Part shown: in pieces, positions 22,577-30,703 of the stretch
How positions within the stretch are numbered: the first letter of the stretch is position 1
Layout of the letters: each line of letters opens with the position of its first letter
Assembly (NCBI GenBank): GCA_017547755.1
Contig: JAFYOX010000063.1
Location: forward strand, 1-45,017
Direction: 5' to 3'
From: Clostridia bacterium
Lineage (GTDB): Bacteria > Bacillota > Clostridia > Oscillospirales > CAG-272
DNA: 45,017 nucleotides
Position numbers and translations under genes: made by a program
Notes under the pieces: model-generated
The model's input: the letters and a program-made list of their open reading frames with translations, nothing else
The model's database searches: none
What the model was told of the DNA's origin: nothing

Positions 22577-23983
22577 TCAGAGTTCAGAATACCGGATGCA
22601 GGCGGCAAGTACATCGCGGTCCGCGCATCCGACCGTCATCGCGGAAAACATTGCGGCACCGAACGCGGCTTCTTCCTTATGCAGAGGCATCCGCACGTTC
22701 ATGCGGAAAACTTCTTTCAGCATCCGGCGGAATGCAGGATTCTTCCGTACCGCATTTCCGGAAATCACAAGAGCCTCCACATGGTCATGCGGCATTTTGA
22801 GGAACATTTCGTAAAGTTCCGACGCCATTCCCCAGAGGGTTCCGGCAATGAACGCTTCGGGAGTCAGAAGATCTTCGGAAATACCGTCCACACGTCCGCA
22901 GAGGGAAGGATCGTTTCTTGTTCCGCAGAACGTGGTATGAACGTGCAGATAACGTCCGCTTTCGAGTCCCTTCATTGCTAGGGCGTTCATCACTTCATAC
23001 TGTTCCGCCGGACTTTCCGTTCCGCAGGCAGTGATATACTGCCGGAAGAACCGTTCGACAAGGGCATAGGCACGTCCGCCGCAGAGAGCGGAACCGCTTG
23101 TCAGCCAGCTGTTTTCAAGGAACGGCCGGATTTCCATCGCCCCGTCCGGCTGAAATCCGGTGGTATCGCGGTTCATGACCGAAATCTGGCTGCCCGTTCC
23201 GTAATTTGCAAGAGCCTCACGGTCAGGATTTTGGACCGAACCGAGAAAACTCGCCTGATTGTCGCCGATCGCCGCAGTGACGGGGATCCCGTTCCATGTC
23301 CCGGCAGTAACATTTTCCGCAGTCACTTCCGGCAGAACAGCAGGATCGATCCCCGCACCAAGCACGGCTTCCGTCACAAACGCATTGGCCTGCGTATCAT
23401 AAAGTCCGAGGCTCGCAGCATTGGAACTGTGCGTCAGCGGACAGGTGCGTCCGGTGAGCTTCATGACAATATAATCCATGACGGTGCACAGTTTCACCGC
23501 GTTTTCCGGAACATTTCCGTTCAGCAGATTGGCGAAATGGGTAGCAAGTCCATAACCGGGAGCAAGCCGGTAACCGGTACGTTCTTCAAGGATCTGACAG
23601 GGAGAAGGCGAACCGATGCCCGCACGTCCGTCCTGCCATGTATACAGCGGAGAGACCGCGTTTCCGTCAGCGTCCATATAAAGAATTCCGTGCATCTGCC
23701 CGGTAATTCCGATGGCTTTCACGCCGGGATACCGATCGTACATGGATTCCAGCAGTTCCTGTACACGATTGAAAATCCGTTCCGGATCCTGTGTTTTTTC
23801 CCAGACAAACGCGGACGGAATATCCGAACCGTTGTCAACGGTATATGCTCCGACAGTTTCTCCTTTTGCGACATCCAAAACCACCGCGCTGATGGTTGTA
23901 GTGCCGATATCAATGCCGATACAGGGAAGTACGGGAGCATCCCCGACGTTATATTTCAGTTGTTCCATATTTCCGATTTCCAT
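22577..23983 (-). CDS. FGGY-family carbohydrate kinase (sedoheptulokinase-like)
   Basis: This 468-residue sugar kinase has a phosphate-binding GIDIGTTTISAVVLD near residue 24 and the segment IGITGQMHGILYMDADGNAVSPLYTWQDGRAG. The combination GQMHG plus TWQDGR is what I associate with the sedoheptulokinase branch of FGGY kinases. The C-terminal half has the ATPase core NYGTGSQISV, GSALCGGRAYALVE and VISGNAVRKNPAFRRML. ATG 23983 has only a weak Shine-Dalgarno; a second Met six residues on is possible. The promoter at 24020-24048 is close to consensus. Actual sugar unknown; it probably phosphorylates a sugar released by the neighbouring glycosidases. Confidence 0.8.
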   Translation of the reverse strand: MEIGNMEQLKYNVGDAPVLPCIGIDIGTTTISAVVLDVAKGETVGAYTVDNGSDIPSAFVWEKTQDPERIFNRVQELLESMYDRYPGVKAIGITGQMHGILYMDADGNAVSPLYTWQDGRAGIGSPSPCQILEERTGYRLAPGYGLATHFANLLNGNVPENAVKLCTVMDYIVMKLTGRTCPLTHSSNAASLGLYDTQANAFVTEAVLGAGIDPAVLPEVTAENVTAGTWNGIPVTAAIGDNQASFLGSVQNPDREALANYGTGSQISVMNRDTTGFQPDGAMEIRPFLENSWLTSGSALCGGRAYALVERFFRQYITACGTESPAEQYEVMNALAMKGLESGRYLHVHTTFCGTRNDPSLCGRVDGISEDLLTPEAFIAGTLWGMASELYEMFLKMPHDHVEALVISGNAVRKNPAFRRMLKEVFRMNVRMPLHKEEAAFGAAMFSAMTVGCADRDVLAACIRYSEL

Positions 23984-24019
23984 TCTTCAGGTCAATTGAT
24001 ATAAAATTATCTGTGATAT

Positions 24020-24048
24020 ACTATACCAACCGCGCCGCAGGCTGTCAA
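24020..24048 (-). promoter_or_regulatory. Near-consensus promoter of the FGGY kinase gene
   Basis: Read on the minus strand, TTGACA and TATAGT are separated by 17 bp, about 37 bp before the ATG at 23983. Confidence 0.75.
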
Positions 24049-24120
24049 GCGGCTGACAGAAGATTAATGTAACAAAACAATGAACAAACCCTGTCCGCAC
24101 ACCGGAAACAGGCGAAACCC

Positions 24121-24149
24121 TTGACAAAAGCCAACAAATACGATATCAT
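24121..24149 (+). promoter_or_regulatory. Promoter of the metallophosphoesterase/PQQ gene
   Basis: TTGACA (24121-24126) and TATCAT (24144-24149) are separated by 17 bp. It is divergent from the FGGY kinase promoter, with 72 bp between the two -35 elements. That gap shows only a weak CCTGT/ACAGG inverted repeat. Confidence 0.65.
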
Positions 24150-24243
24150 ATATCCGGTACATCATAGCAGGTTACATAAAACAACGGAACAATTGAATCA
24201 TCAAAGGGAACCACAAGAATACGGAAGGAGAACACCAGACACT

Positions 24244-26244
24244 ATGTATAAAGGTCATGTATATCACAAAGAAACGAACACACCGCTCGCCGGTCTCTGC
24301 GTGACCGACGGACGCAATATCGTCCGCACGGATGAAAACGGCGGATTTGAACTCCCCGGCTGGGAAAGAGCCCATGTAATCAGCGTCGGTGCCCTGACAA
24401 AGGCACATACCGACTGGTATTTTATGATCGACGGACATACAGGAGACTTTGATTTCCATATTACTCCTGCCGAAACAGAAGCGGGACACTGCTTCCTGCA
24501 TATCAGCGATACCGAGATCACCGATGGCTGCGGTCCGTGGCTTCAGTTTGTAAAGCGCTGTGTCCGGGAAGAAAATCCCGGTTTCCTTCTCCAGAACGGC
24601 GACATCTGCCGGATCCGCGGTCTTGAAAACCACTGGCGCGAAATGAATTACGACACGATGGGATGTCCCGTCCGCTATACCCTCGGCAACCACGATTTTG
24701 TCAACGACCGCTACGGCGAATATTCCTATGAAACCAGATACGGCCCCGTATGGTATTCCTTTGATTACGGCAATATCCATTACGTCATCCTGCCGCGGAA
24801 ATCCGGGGAAGCACCCAGCGGATACGAATACGCCGACAGCGATATCTGGCTGAAAAACGACCTGGAAATGAAAGAACCGGGCAAGAAAGTCATCTATTTC
24901 TGCCACGATGTCTTTGCACCGGACGAAGACGGCTTCGGCACAACGGTGCAGGGAGAGCCGCTGAATCTGAAGGATCACGACCTTCTTGCATGGTGTTTCG
25001 GACATTTCCACATCCACCTGTGCAACGATCTCGGCGGAGTCTTCAATATCTGCACCGCCAGACCGGATTCCGGCGGGATCGACTCCTCGCCTGCCGGCGT
25101 GCGCAGAACCGCCATTGACGACAGCGGAAATCTTTCTTCCACGCTCCTGTATTACGATATGAAAAAGGCGGAAGAAGGCGATCCCGGCGTATGGCGCACC
25201 CAACTGGACGGCAGAGTCCTGTACTGTGCTCCGGTATACGGGGAAGGCAAAATCTTCGCGGCTACGTTCCACGACGGCTGGCCGAAAACTGCCGCAGTCT
25301 ACGCTCTGGATGCCGGAACCGGTGCCATCCTCTGGAAAACTCCCACGGTCAACGGCGTCAAAGGCGAAATCGTATATGAAAACGGACGTGTATACGCACA
25401 GGATAGCTTCGGCTGGGTCTACTGCCTCTCGGCGGAAACCGGGGAAATTCTCTGGAAAACGCTCGTCAACATGAACGGCTATCCGCATCATACCAATCAG
25501 AATGTCCTTCTGCACGAAGGGATTTTGTACACCGGCTGCAGCCGCAAGGTGATCGCGCTGAATGCCGAAGACGGCTCTGTCATCTGGGAAAGCGAACGCA
25601 TCCGTCATATGGAAGGCTGTCCCAGCCGCTTTGTACGGTATAAGGATCTGTTGATCGTCAGCGCACAGTGGTACGGTATCTACGCGCTGGATCTGCGTAC
25701 CGGCGAAAAACGCTGGGAAAACCGCGGCGTCCGGTACCGTTCCTCCACGACCGGCGTATGGGGCAATTTCCTCTACGCCGCAACAGGGAACAGCCTTGCC
25801 TGCATCGAAGGGGATACGGGAACCACTGTTTTCAGCCATCCGTTCACTCCGGTACACGACTTCAATACCTCCGGCATTCCTGTACGGAACGGCGATCATC
25901 TGTATCTCTGCACGACCGACCGCGGCGTGGTACGCTATGACGCCGTAAAACTCCAGCAGACTGCCGTATACCCCTGTCAGCCGTCCATTGTATCCGCCGC
26001 ACCCTATGTGGAATCCGGCTCCTGCCAGGCACATGGTCTGCCGATCATCGAAGGAAATGCCCTGATCTACTCTGCGGCAGACGGATTCCTGCACATTTTT
26101 GATACCGAATCCACGAATGAACTCCATGCGTTCCAGACAGGTGCGCCCCTGTTTGCTTCTCCGCTCCGTCACGGCGATCTGCTGTACACCGCCGATTTCA
26201 GCGGACGCATTACCGCATATCGCTGGACCGGAAAGAAAGTCTGA
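24244..26244 (+). CDS. Metallophosphoesterase fused to PQQ-type beta-propeller
   Basis: This 666-residue protein has an N-terminal small beta domain with VTDGRNIVRTDENGGFELPGW (about 1-75, a transthyretin/CarboxypepD-like module). A calcineurin-type phosphoesterase domain follows (about 80-290): HISDTEI, LLQNGDICRI, TLGNHDF, YFCHDV and CFGHFHIH. The first motif has Thr where His is usual. The last ~370 residues form PQQ/pyrrolo-quinoline-quinone-type propeller blades: VYALDAGTGAILWKT, VYCLSAETGEILWKT, VIALNAEDGSVIWES and IYALDLRTGEKRWEN. No signal peptide is visible with ATG 24244; the AAGGAG is 13 nt upstream. The reaction is not predictable; the fusion suggests a phosphoesterase acting on a carbohydrate or surface-polymer substrate. 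Confidence 0.8.
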   Translation: MYKGHVYHKETNTPLAGLCVTDGRNIVRTDENGGFELPGWERAHVISVGALTKAHTDWYFMIDGHTGDFDFHITPAETEAGHCFLHISDTEITDGCGPWLQFVKRCVREENPGFLLQNGDICRIRGLENHWREMNYDTMGCPVRYTLGNHDFVNDRYGEYSYETRYGPVWYSFDYGNIHYVILPRKSGEAPSGYEYADSDIWLKNDLEMKEPGKKVIYFCHDVFAPDEDGFGTTVQGEPLNLKDHDLLAWCFGHFHIHLCNDLGGVFNICTARPDSGGIDSSPAGVRRTAIDDSGNLSSTLLYYDMKKAEEGDPGVWRTQLDGRVLYCAPVYGEGKIFAATFHDGWPKTAAVYALDAGTGAILWKTPTVNGVKGEIVYENGRVYAQDSFGWVYCLSAETGEILWKTLVNMNGYPHHTNQNVLLHEGILYTGCSRKVIALNAEDGSVIWESERIRHMEGCPSRFVRYKDLLIVSAQWYGIYALDLRTGEKRWENRGVRYRSSTTGVWGNFLYAATGNSLACIEGDTGTTVFSHPFTPVHDFNTSGIPVRNGDHLYLCTTDRGVVRYDAVKLQQTAVYPCQPSIVSAAPYVESGSCQAHGLPIIEGNALIYSAADGFLHIFDTESTNELHAFQTGAPLFASPLRHGDLLYTADFSGRITAYRWTGKKV

Positions 26245-26259
26245 GAATTTAAAACCAAG

Positions 26260-26303
26260 AAATCCCGCTGCACGGAAATTTCCGCACAGCGGGATTTTGA
26301 TTT
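26260..26303 (+). terminator. Rho-independent terminator
   Basis: AATCCCGCTG (26261-26270) pairs perfectly with CAGCGGGATT (26287-26296). Inside, GGAAA/TTTCC extends the fold. TTGATTT follows. Confidence 0.85.
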
Positions 26304-26311
26304 CCTGAATA

Positions 26312-26340
26312 TTGACAAATCCGCAAATCCAAGATATAAT
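26312..26340 (+). promoter_or_regulatory. Consensus sigma-70 promoter of the GH38 gene
   Basis: TTGACA (26312-26317) and TATAAT (26335-26340) match consensus exactly with a 17-bp spacer, suggesting strong expression. Confidence 0.85.
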
Positions 26341-26380
26341 ATAAAGTTGAAAAGTTATATCATTCAAGGAGAAAACACAA

Positions 26381-29300
26381 ATGGACATTATTCATTCCGA
26401 GTGGAAAGTCCGCATCAATAACTGGATCGCGGTACTGAAGCGGGAACTTTATATGCCGATCGGTGAAATCACCTGGGAAGCATTCCGAACCAAAGATTAT
26501 CTTACCCCCAAACAGGCGGCGAAAGCGGATTTTGAACCGGTTTGTCCCGGCTACACCTGGGGTGAAGCATGGGAATACTGCTGGTTCCGCGCAAAGGTGA
26601 CTCTTCCCGAAGGCGTGGACGGCAAGCGCATTGTGATGAATCTTGCTCCCGGCGGAGAATCCACCCTCTTCGTCAACGGCAAGGCATTCGGTACCTACCG
26701 CGCGGACTGGATCAGCGACGCTCACCACTACATGGTGGACAACTACCTTACCCGCGATGCAAAAGCGGGTGACAGCTTCGAGATCCTGATGGAGACCTAC
26801 GCAGGACACTACGTCCCCGAAATCTCCGAAGGCGCTTATTTTGTCGGTCCGGTCCTTCCCGACGGCAAGCAGTATGTCGATCCCAATCCCGCAGGTCCGC
26901 GCAGAACGCTCGGCAAATGCACCTTCGGTATCTGGAACGAAGATGCATACCAGCTCTACATGGACGTTGACACGCTCAACAAGCTTCTGCAGGTAGTTGA
27001 CGACACCTCTCTCCGCGCTGCGAAAATCTGCGACGCTCTCGAACAGTTCACCCTGATCGTCGATTTCGAACAGGACCGAGAAAAGAGAAACGAATCTTAC
27101 CGTGCGGCACGCGAAGCGATCCGTCCCGCAATGGAAGCCGTCAACGGTACCTCTGCACCGGTATTCTATGCGATCGGCAACGCGCATCTTGACCTTGCAT
27201 GGTGCTGGCCGCTCGCGGAAACCTACCGCAAAACCGCACGTACCTTTGCGGCACAGCTCCGTCTGCTCGAAGAATATCCCGATTACAAATTCCTTGTAAG
27301 CCAGCCTGCCTGCTACGAAATGGTCCGTGAACATTATCCCGAACTGTTTGAACGCATCAAGGCGGCGGCAAAAGACGGCAGATGGATCGCCGACGGTGCA
27401 ATGTGGGTCGAACCCGACACCAATATGGCAGGCGGCGAAGCGCTCATCCGTCAGCTCGTATACGGCAAGCGCTATTACAAAGACGTATTCAATGTAGACA
27501 GTGAACTCCTCTGGCTCCCCGATACCTTCGGTTATACCGCGGCACTTCCGCAGATCCTCAACAAGTGCGGCGTAAAATACCTTGTGACCCAGAAGATCTT
27601 CTGGTCCTACAACAAGGGCGAACCCTTCCCGTACCACTACTTCAACTGGCAGGGCATGGACGGCTCCGAAATCGTTTCCTTCCTTCCCACCAAGTACGAA
27701 TATCCGACCCATCCGATCGAGATCAACGAAGTCTGGAAGAACAGAAGCCAGGCACGTGACCTTGACGCGTTCCTCTTCCCGTTCGGCTACGGCGACGGCG
27801 GCGGCGGTCCTACCAGAGACCATATCGAATATGCGCGCCGCCAGAAGGACCTTGAAGGCGGCGTAAAGATCAGGATCGCCGATCCTGTGGAATTCTTCGA
27901 AGATATGCAGGAACAGAAGGGAACACCGAAGAATACTTACGTCGGTGAACTCTACTTCACTGCACACAGAGGTACCTACACCACGCAGGCATCTGTAAAG
28001 AAGGGCAACCGTAAGAGCGAATTCGCACTCCGCGAACTCGAAATGTGGGCAGTACCCGCGGCTCTGAACGGTGCGAAATACCCGGCGGAAAAGATCGAAG
28101 GACTCTGGAAGGACGTACTTCTCAACCAGTTCCACGATATTCTTCCCGGTTCCTCCATCGCAAGAGTTTACGTGGAAGCGGAAAAGCTCCACAATAAAGT
28201 GCTCTCTGAAGCGGGCGAACTTCTCGAAACGGCACAGAAGTCCCTTCTCGGCGGCAATGAAAACGCCGTAACGGTATTCAACTCCCTCGGTTTCGAAAGA
28301 AAGGCTCTCGTAACCCTTCCCGAAACCTTCGAAAACGGCGCAGTCACCGCAGACGGAACTTACATTCCGACAGCAAGAAGCGGCGGCGTACTCAAGGCAG
28401 TGGTTGCCCTCCCGTCCTGCGGTGCGGTTTCTCTCACTCCCGCAGCGGAAGCAAAGTGTGCGGAAACCGGCGCATCCGTTGCCGAAACGACCGACGGATT
28501 CGTAATGGAAAACGCACTCGTCAGAGCGGTCGTCAACCGCCGCGGCGAAGTTACCTCCTTCGTTCTCAAGGAAAGCGGCAGAGAATTTGCTGACGGTGCA
28601 ATGAACTGCTTCCGTCTCTTCAAGGATATCCCGCGCCGCTGGGATAACTGGGACATCGACTCCAACTACGTATATCAGGAAATCGACGGTGCTTACGACA
28701 TCTCTGTGGAACCCGCAGGTTGCGGCGTGGAAGCGGTCCTCAAGGTAAGCGGCAAGCTTCTCGACTCCACATATACCCAGTACATCCGCCTTGCCAAGGA
28801 TTCCAGGAGAATCGAATTCGAAACCGAGGTTGACTGGAAGGAACTCCACAAACTCCTCAAGGTCGGCTTCCCGGTCGATGTATATGCGGAAAATGCGATC
28901 AACGAAATGCAGTTCGGTTATGTGGAACGTCCTACCCACCGTTCCAGACTCTACGACAAGGAACGCTTCGAAGTCTGCAACCACCGCTATACCGCGCTCA
29001 AGGATAACGCACACGGTGCAGCCGTACTGAACGACTGCAAATACGGTATTTCCGTAAACGGCAACAGCATGGAACTCACTCTTCTCCGTGCCGGCACCTG
29101 CCCCGATTACCGTACCGACAACCGCGTTCATAACTTCACCTACGCATTTACCGCTTGGGAAGGCGATTTTGCTTCTTCCGATGTCGTAAAGCAGGGCTAC
29201 GAAGTAAACTCCGCTCCGGTTGTGGCAGCGGGCGGCGCACTGGACGCAAGTTATCTCAGCGTGGATCGTGACAACATCATGATCGATACTGTCAAGCTTG

Positions 29301-29518
29301 CGGAAGACGGCAGCGGCGATATCATCGTCCGTCTCTACGAATCCAAGAAAGCTGCCGTCAGCGCAAAGCTCCGTGCAGCCTTCACAAAGGATTTCACCGC
29401 TTATTCCTGCGATATGCTCGAAAATAAGGAAGAAGAACTCTGCACGGAAAACGGTGCGGTCGCTCTCTCCTTCAAGGCATTCGAAATCAAAACCGTACGT
29501 CTTTCCGCAAAGGCGTAA
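26381..29518 (+). CDS. GH38 alpha-mannosidase
   Basis: This 1045-residue enzyme is the usual size for bacterial GH38. An N-terminal beta domain (about 1-250) precedes the catalytic barrel. The zinc and catalytic motifs are complete: NAHLDLAW (267-274; His269, Asp271), EPD (344-346) and WLPDTFGY (378-385) with Asp381 as the expected nucleophile. NQFHDILPGSSI follows near the helical bundle. The C-terminal ~450 residues are the GH38 beta-sandwich domains. No signal peptide, so it trims mannosides taken into the cell. AAGGAG is 10 nt before the ATG. It is a single-gene unit between a consensus promoter and a very strong terminator. With the GlcNAc-Asn hydrolase it fits N-glycan degradation. Confidence 0.93.
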   Translation: MDIIHSEWKVRINNWIAVLKRELYMPIGEITWEAFRTKDYLTPKQAAKADFEPVCPGYTWGEAWEYCWFRAKVTLPEGVDGKRIVMNLAPGGESTLFVNGKAFGTYRADWISDAHHYMVDNYLTRDAKAGDSFEILMETYAGHYVPEISEGAYFVGPVLPDGKQYVDPNPAGPRRTLGKCTFGIWNEDAYQLYMDVDTLNKLLQVVDDTSLRAAKICDALEQFTLIVDFEQDREKRNESYRAAREAIRPAMEAVNGTSAPVFYAIGNAHLDLAWCWPLAETYRKTARTFAAQLRLLEEYPDYKFLVSQPACYEMVREHYPELFERIKAAAKDGRWIADGAMWVEPDTNMAGGEALIRQLVYGKRYYKDVFNVDSELLWLPDTFGYTAALPQILNKCGVKYLVTQKIFWSYNKGEPFPYHYFNWQGMDGSEIVSFLPTKYEYPTHPIEINEVWKNRSQARDLDAFLFPFGYGDGGGGPTRDHIEYARRQKDLEGGVKIRIADPVEFFEDMQEQKGTPKNTYVGELYFTAHRGTYTTQASVKKGNRKSEFALRELEMWAVPAALNGAKYPAEKIEGLWKDVLLNQFHDILPGSSIARVYVEAEKLHNKVLSEAGELLETAQKSLLGGNENAVTVFNSLGFERKALVTLPETFENGAVTADGTYIPTARSGGVLKAVVALPSCGAVSLTPAAEAKCAETGASVAETTDGFVMENALVRAVVNRRGEVTSFVLKESGREFADGAMNCFRLFKDIPRRWDNWDIDSNYVYQEIDGAYDISVEPAGCGVEAVLKVSGKLLDSTYTQYIRLAKDSRRIEFETEVDWKELHKLLKVGFPVDVYAENAINEMQFGYVERPTHRSRLYDKERFEVCNHRYTALKDNAHGAAVLNDCKYGISVNGNSMELTLLRAGTCPDYRTDNRVHNFTYAFTAWEGDFASSDVVKQGYEVNSAPVVAAGGALDASYLSVDRDNIMIDTVKLAEDGSGDIIVRLYESKKAAVSAKLRAAFTKDFTAYSCDMLENKEEELCTENGAVALSFKAFEIKTVRLSAKA

Positions 29519-29528
29519 AACAGAAACA

Positions 29529-29577
29529 AAAGAGCAGATATGCCGCCCGTGAACCGGTGCATATCTGCTCTTTCTTA
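29529..29577 (+). terminator. Very strong terminator after the GH38 gene
   Basis: A perfect 15-bp stem (29529-29543 with 29559-29573) with a 15-nt loop is followed by TTTCTT. On the minus strand T-rich sequence also follows (CTCTTTTGTTTC), so it may work both ways. Confidence 0.88.
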
Positions 29578-29654
29578 CGTTCAGACTTTGTGAAAACCAT
29601 GCCGCCGATCATCCGGATATTTTCCGGAATACCGCAGATTTTCCCGCTGTTTTC

Positions 29655-29663
29655 TGATATAAT
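29655..29663 (+). promoter_or_regulatory. Extended -10 promoter of the serine hydrolase gene
   Basis: TGATATAAT is an extended -10 element about 31 bp before the ATG at 29695. No clear -35 is seen. Confidence 0.6.
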
Positions 29664-29694
29664 AGAATCACCTAAAAACAACCGGAGGAACCGA

Positions 29695-30696
29695 ATGGAA
29701 TCGAAAAATATCCTGAGCAGGGAACAACTTCACGAACTTATAAAAGACCGTCAGCCGAATATATGTCAGGTCACCGCGTACAGGGAGAACCGGAAAGTCT
29801 ATTCCGACTGCTGGAACGGTTATAAACCGGACGACTGTACACATATCATGTCGGCAACCAAGAGCATCATGGCTCTGCTCATCGGCATCGCACTGGACAA
29901 AGGGCAGATCGGAAGTGTAGAGGATAAAGTTCTGGACTATTTCCCGGATTATCCCGTAAAACGGGGTGAAAAAACGATCCGTGAAGTGACGATCAGACAT
30001 TTGCTGACGATGCGGGCACCGTACAAATGCAAGGGCGACCCGTGGACAAAGGTATGCTCCAGCGATCACTGGACGTATTCCTCATTGGATTTTCTCGGAG
30101 GACGAAAAGGACTGACCGATGATTTCCAGTATCAGACGGTATGCCTCCATATCCTGTCCGGGATTCTCGGACAGGCAACCGGCCAAAAAACAGTGGATTA
30201 CGCCAACACCTGCCTGTTCGGACCACTGGGAATTCCCGAACACAGAAATTATCTGGCAGAAACGGCGGAAGAGCATAAACAGTTCACGCTCGGAAAACTG
30301 CCGAAGGAAAATATCTGGTTCTGTGATCCGTCGGGACTCGGCACACCGGGCTACGGACTCTGTATGTCCGCCGAGGATATGGCGAAAATCGGGCTGTTAT
30401 GTCTGAACAAAGGAAGGTATAACGGCAGTCAGATCGTATCTTCGGAGTGGATCACGGAAATGACCCGTCCGCGGGCGGTCGAAAGTGAAAATTTCCGCGG
30501 CATGGAGTACGGTTATCTCTGGTGGATCATTGACAGGGAAAAGAACATCTATGCCGCAATCGGAAACAGCGGCAATGTTATTTATGTCAATCCGGAAAGA
30601 CAGACCGTCATTTCCGTCGCATCCTATTTCAAGCCGACGGTGTTTGACCGGGTGGATTTCATCAGAGAATATATCGAACCCTTCGTCAGCGAATAA
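29695..30696 (+). CDS. Serine hydrolase (class C beta-lactamase/esterase family)
   Basis: This 333-residue protein has the SxxK motif Ser53-Ala-Thr-Lys56 in HIMSATKSIMALLIGIALDKG and the typical VEDKVLDYFPDYP and IRHLLTM segments. The second motif is Tyr146-Gln-Thr (DDFQYQT) where most members have YxN. The third is GNSG within YAAIGNSGNVIYV. No signal peptide is seen, so it is unlikely to be a penicillin-binding enzyme; a cytoplasmic esterase or acyl-transfer role is more likely. GGAGG lies 8 nt upstream of the ATG. It converges on the sialidase-like gene with only 7 bp between stop codons, and no terminator is seen. Confidence 0.8.
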   Translation: MESKNILSREQLHELIKDRQPNICQVTAYRENRKVYSDCWNGYKPDDCTHIMSATKSIMALLIGIALDKGQIGSVEDKVLDYFPDYPVKRGEKTIREVTIRHLLTMRAPYKCKGDPWTKVCSSDHWTYSSLDFLGGRKGLTDDFQYQTVCLHILSGILGQATGQKTVDYANTCLFGPLGIPEHRNYLAETAEEHKQFTLGKLPKENIWFCDPSGLGTPGYGLCMSAEDMAKIGLLCLNKGRYNGSQIVSSEWITEMTRPRAVESENFRGMEYGYLWWIIDREKNIYAAIGNSGNVIYVNPERQTVISVASYFKPTVFDRVDFIREYIEPFVSE

Positions 30697-30703
30697 TTTC
30701 CCG

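Noticed and set aside
24172-26388. 738-codon open frame on the minus strand
   Set aside because: It is the shadow of the phosphoesterase/propeller gene. It also runs through the terminator and promoter at 26260-26340, which a real gene would not do.
26360-29131. 923-codon open frame on the minus strand
   Set aside because: It lies antisense to the GH38 gene, whose zinc and catalytic motifs, ribosome binding site and promoter are clear. The antisense translation is biased and has no recognisable motif.
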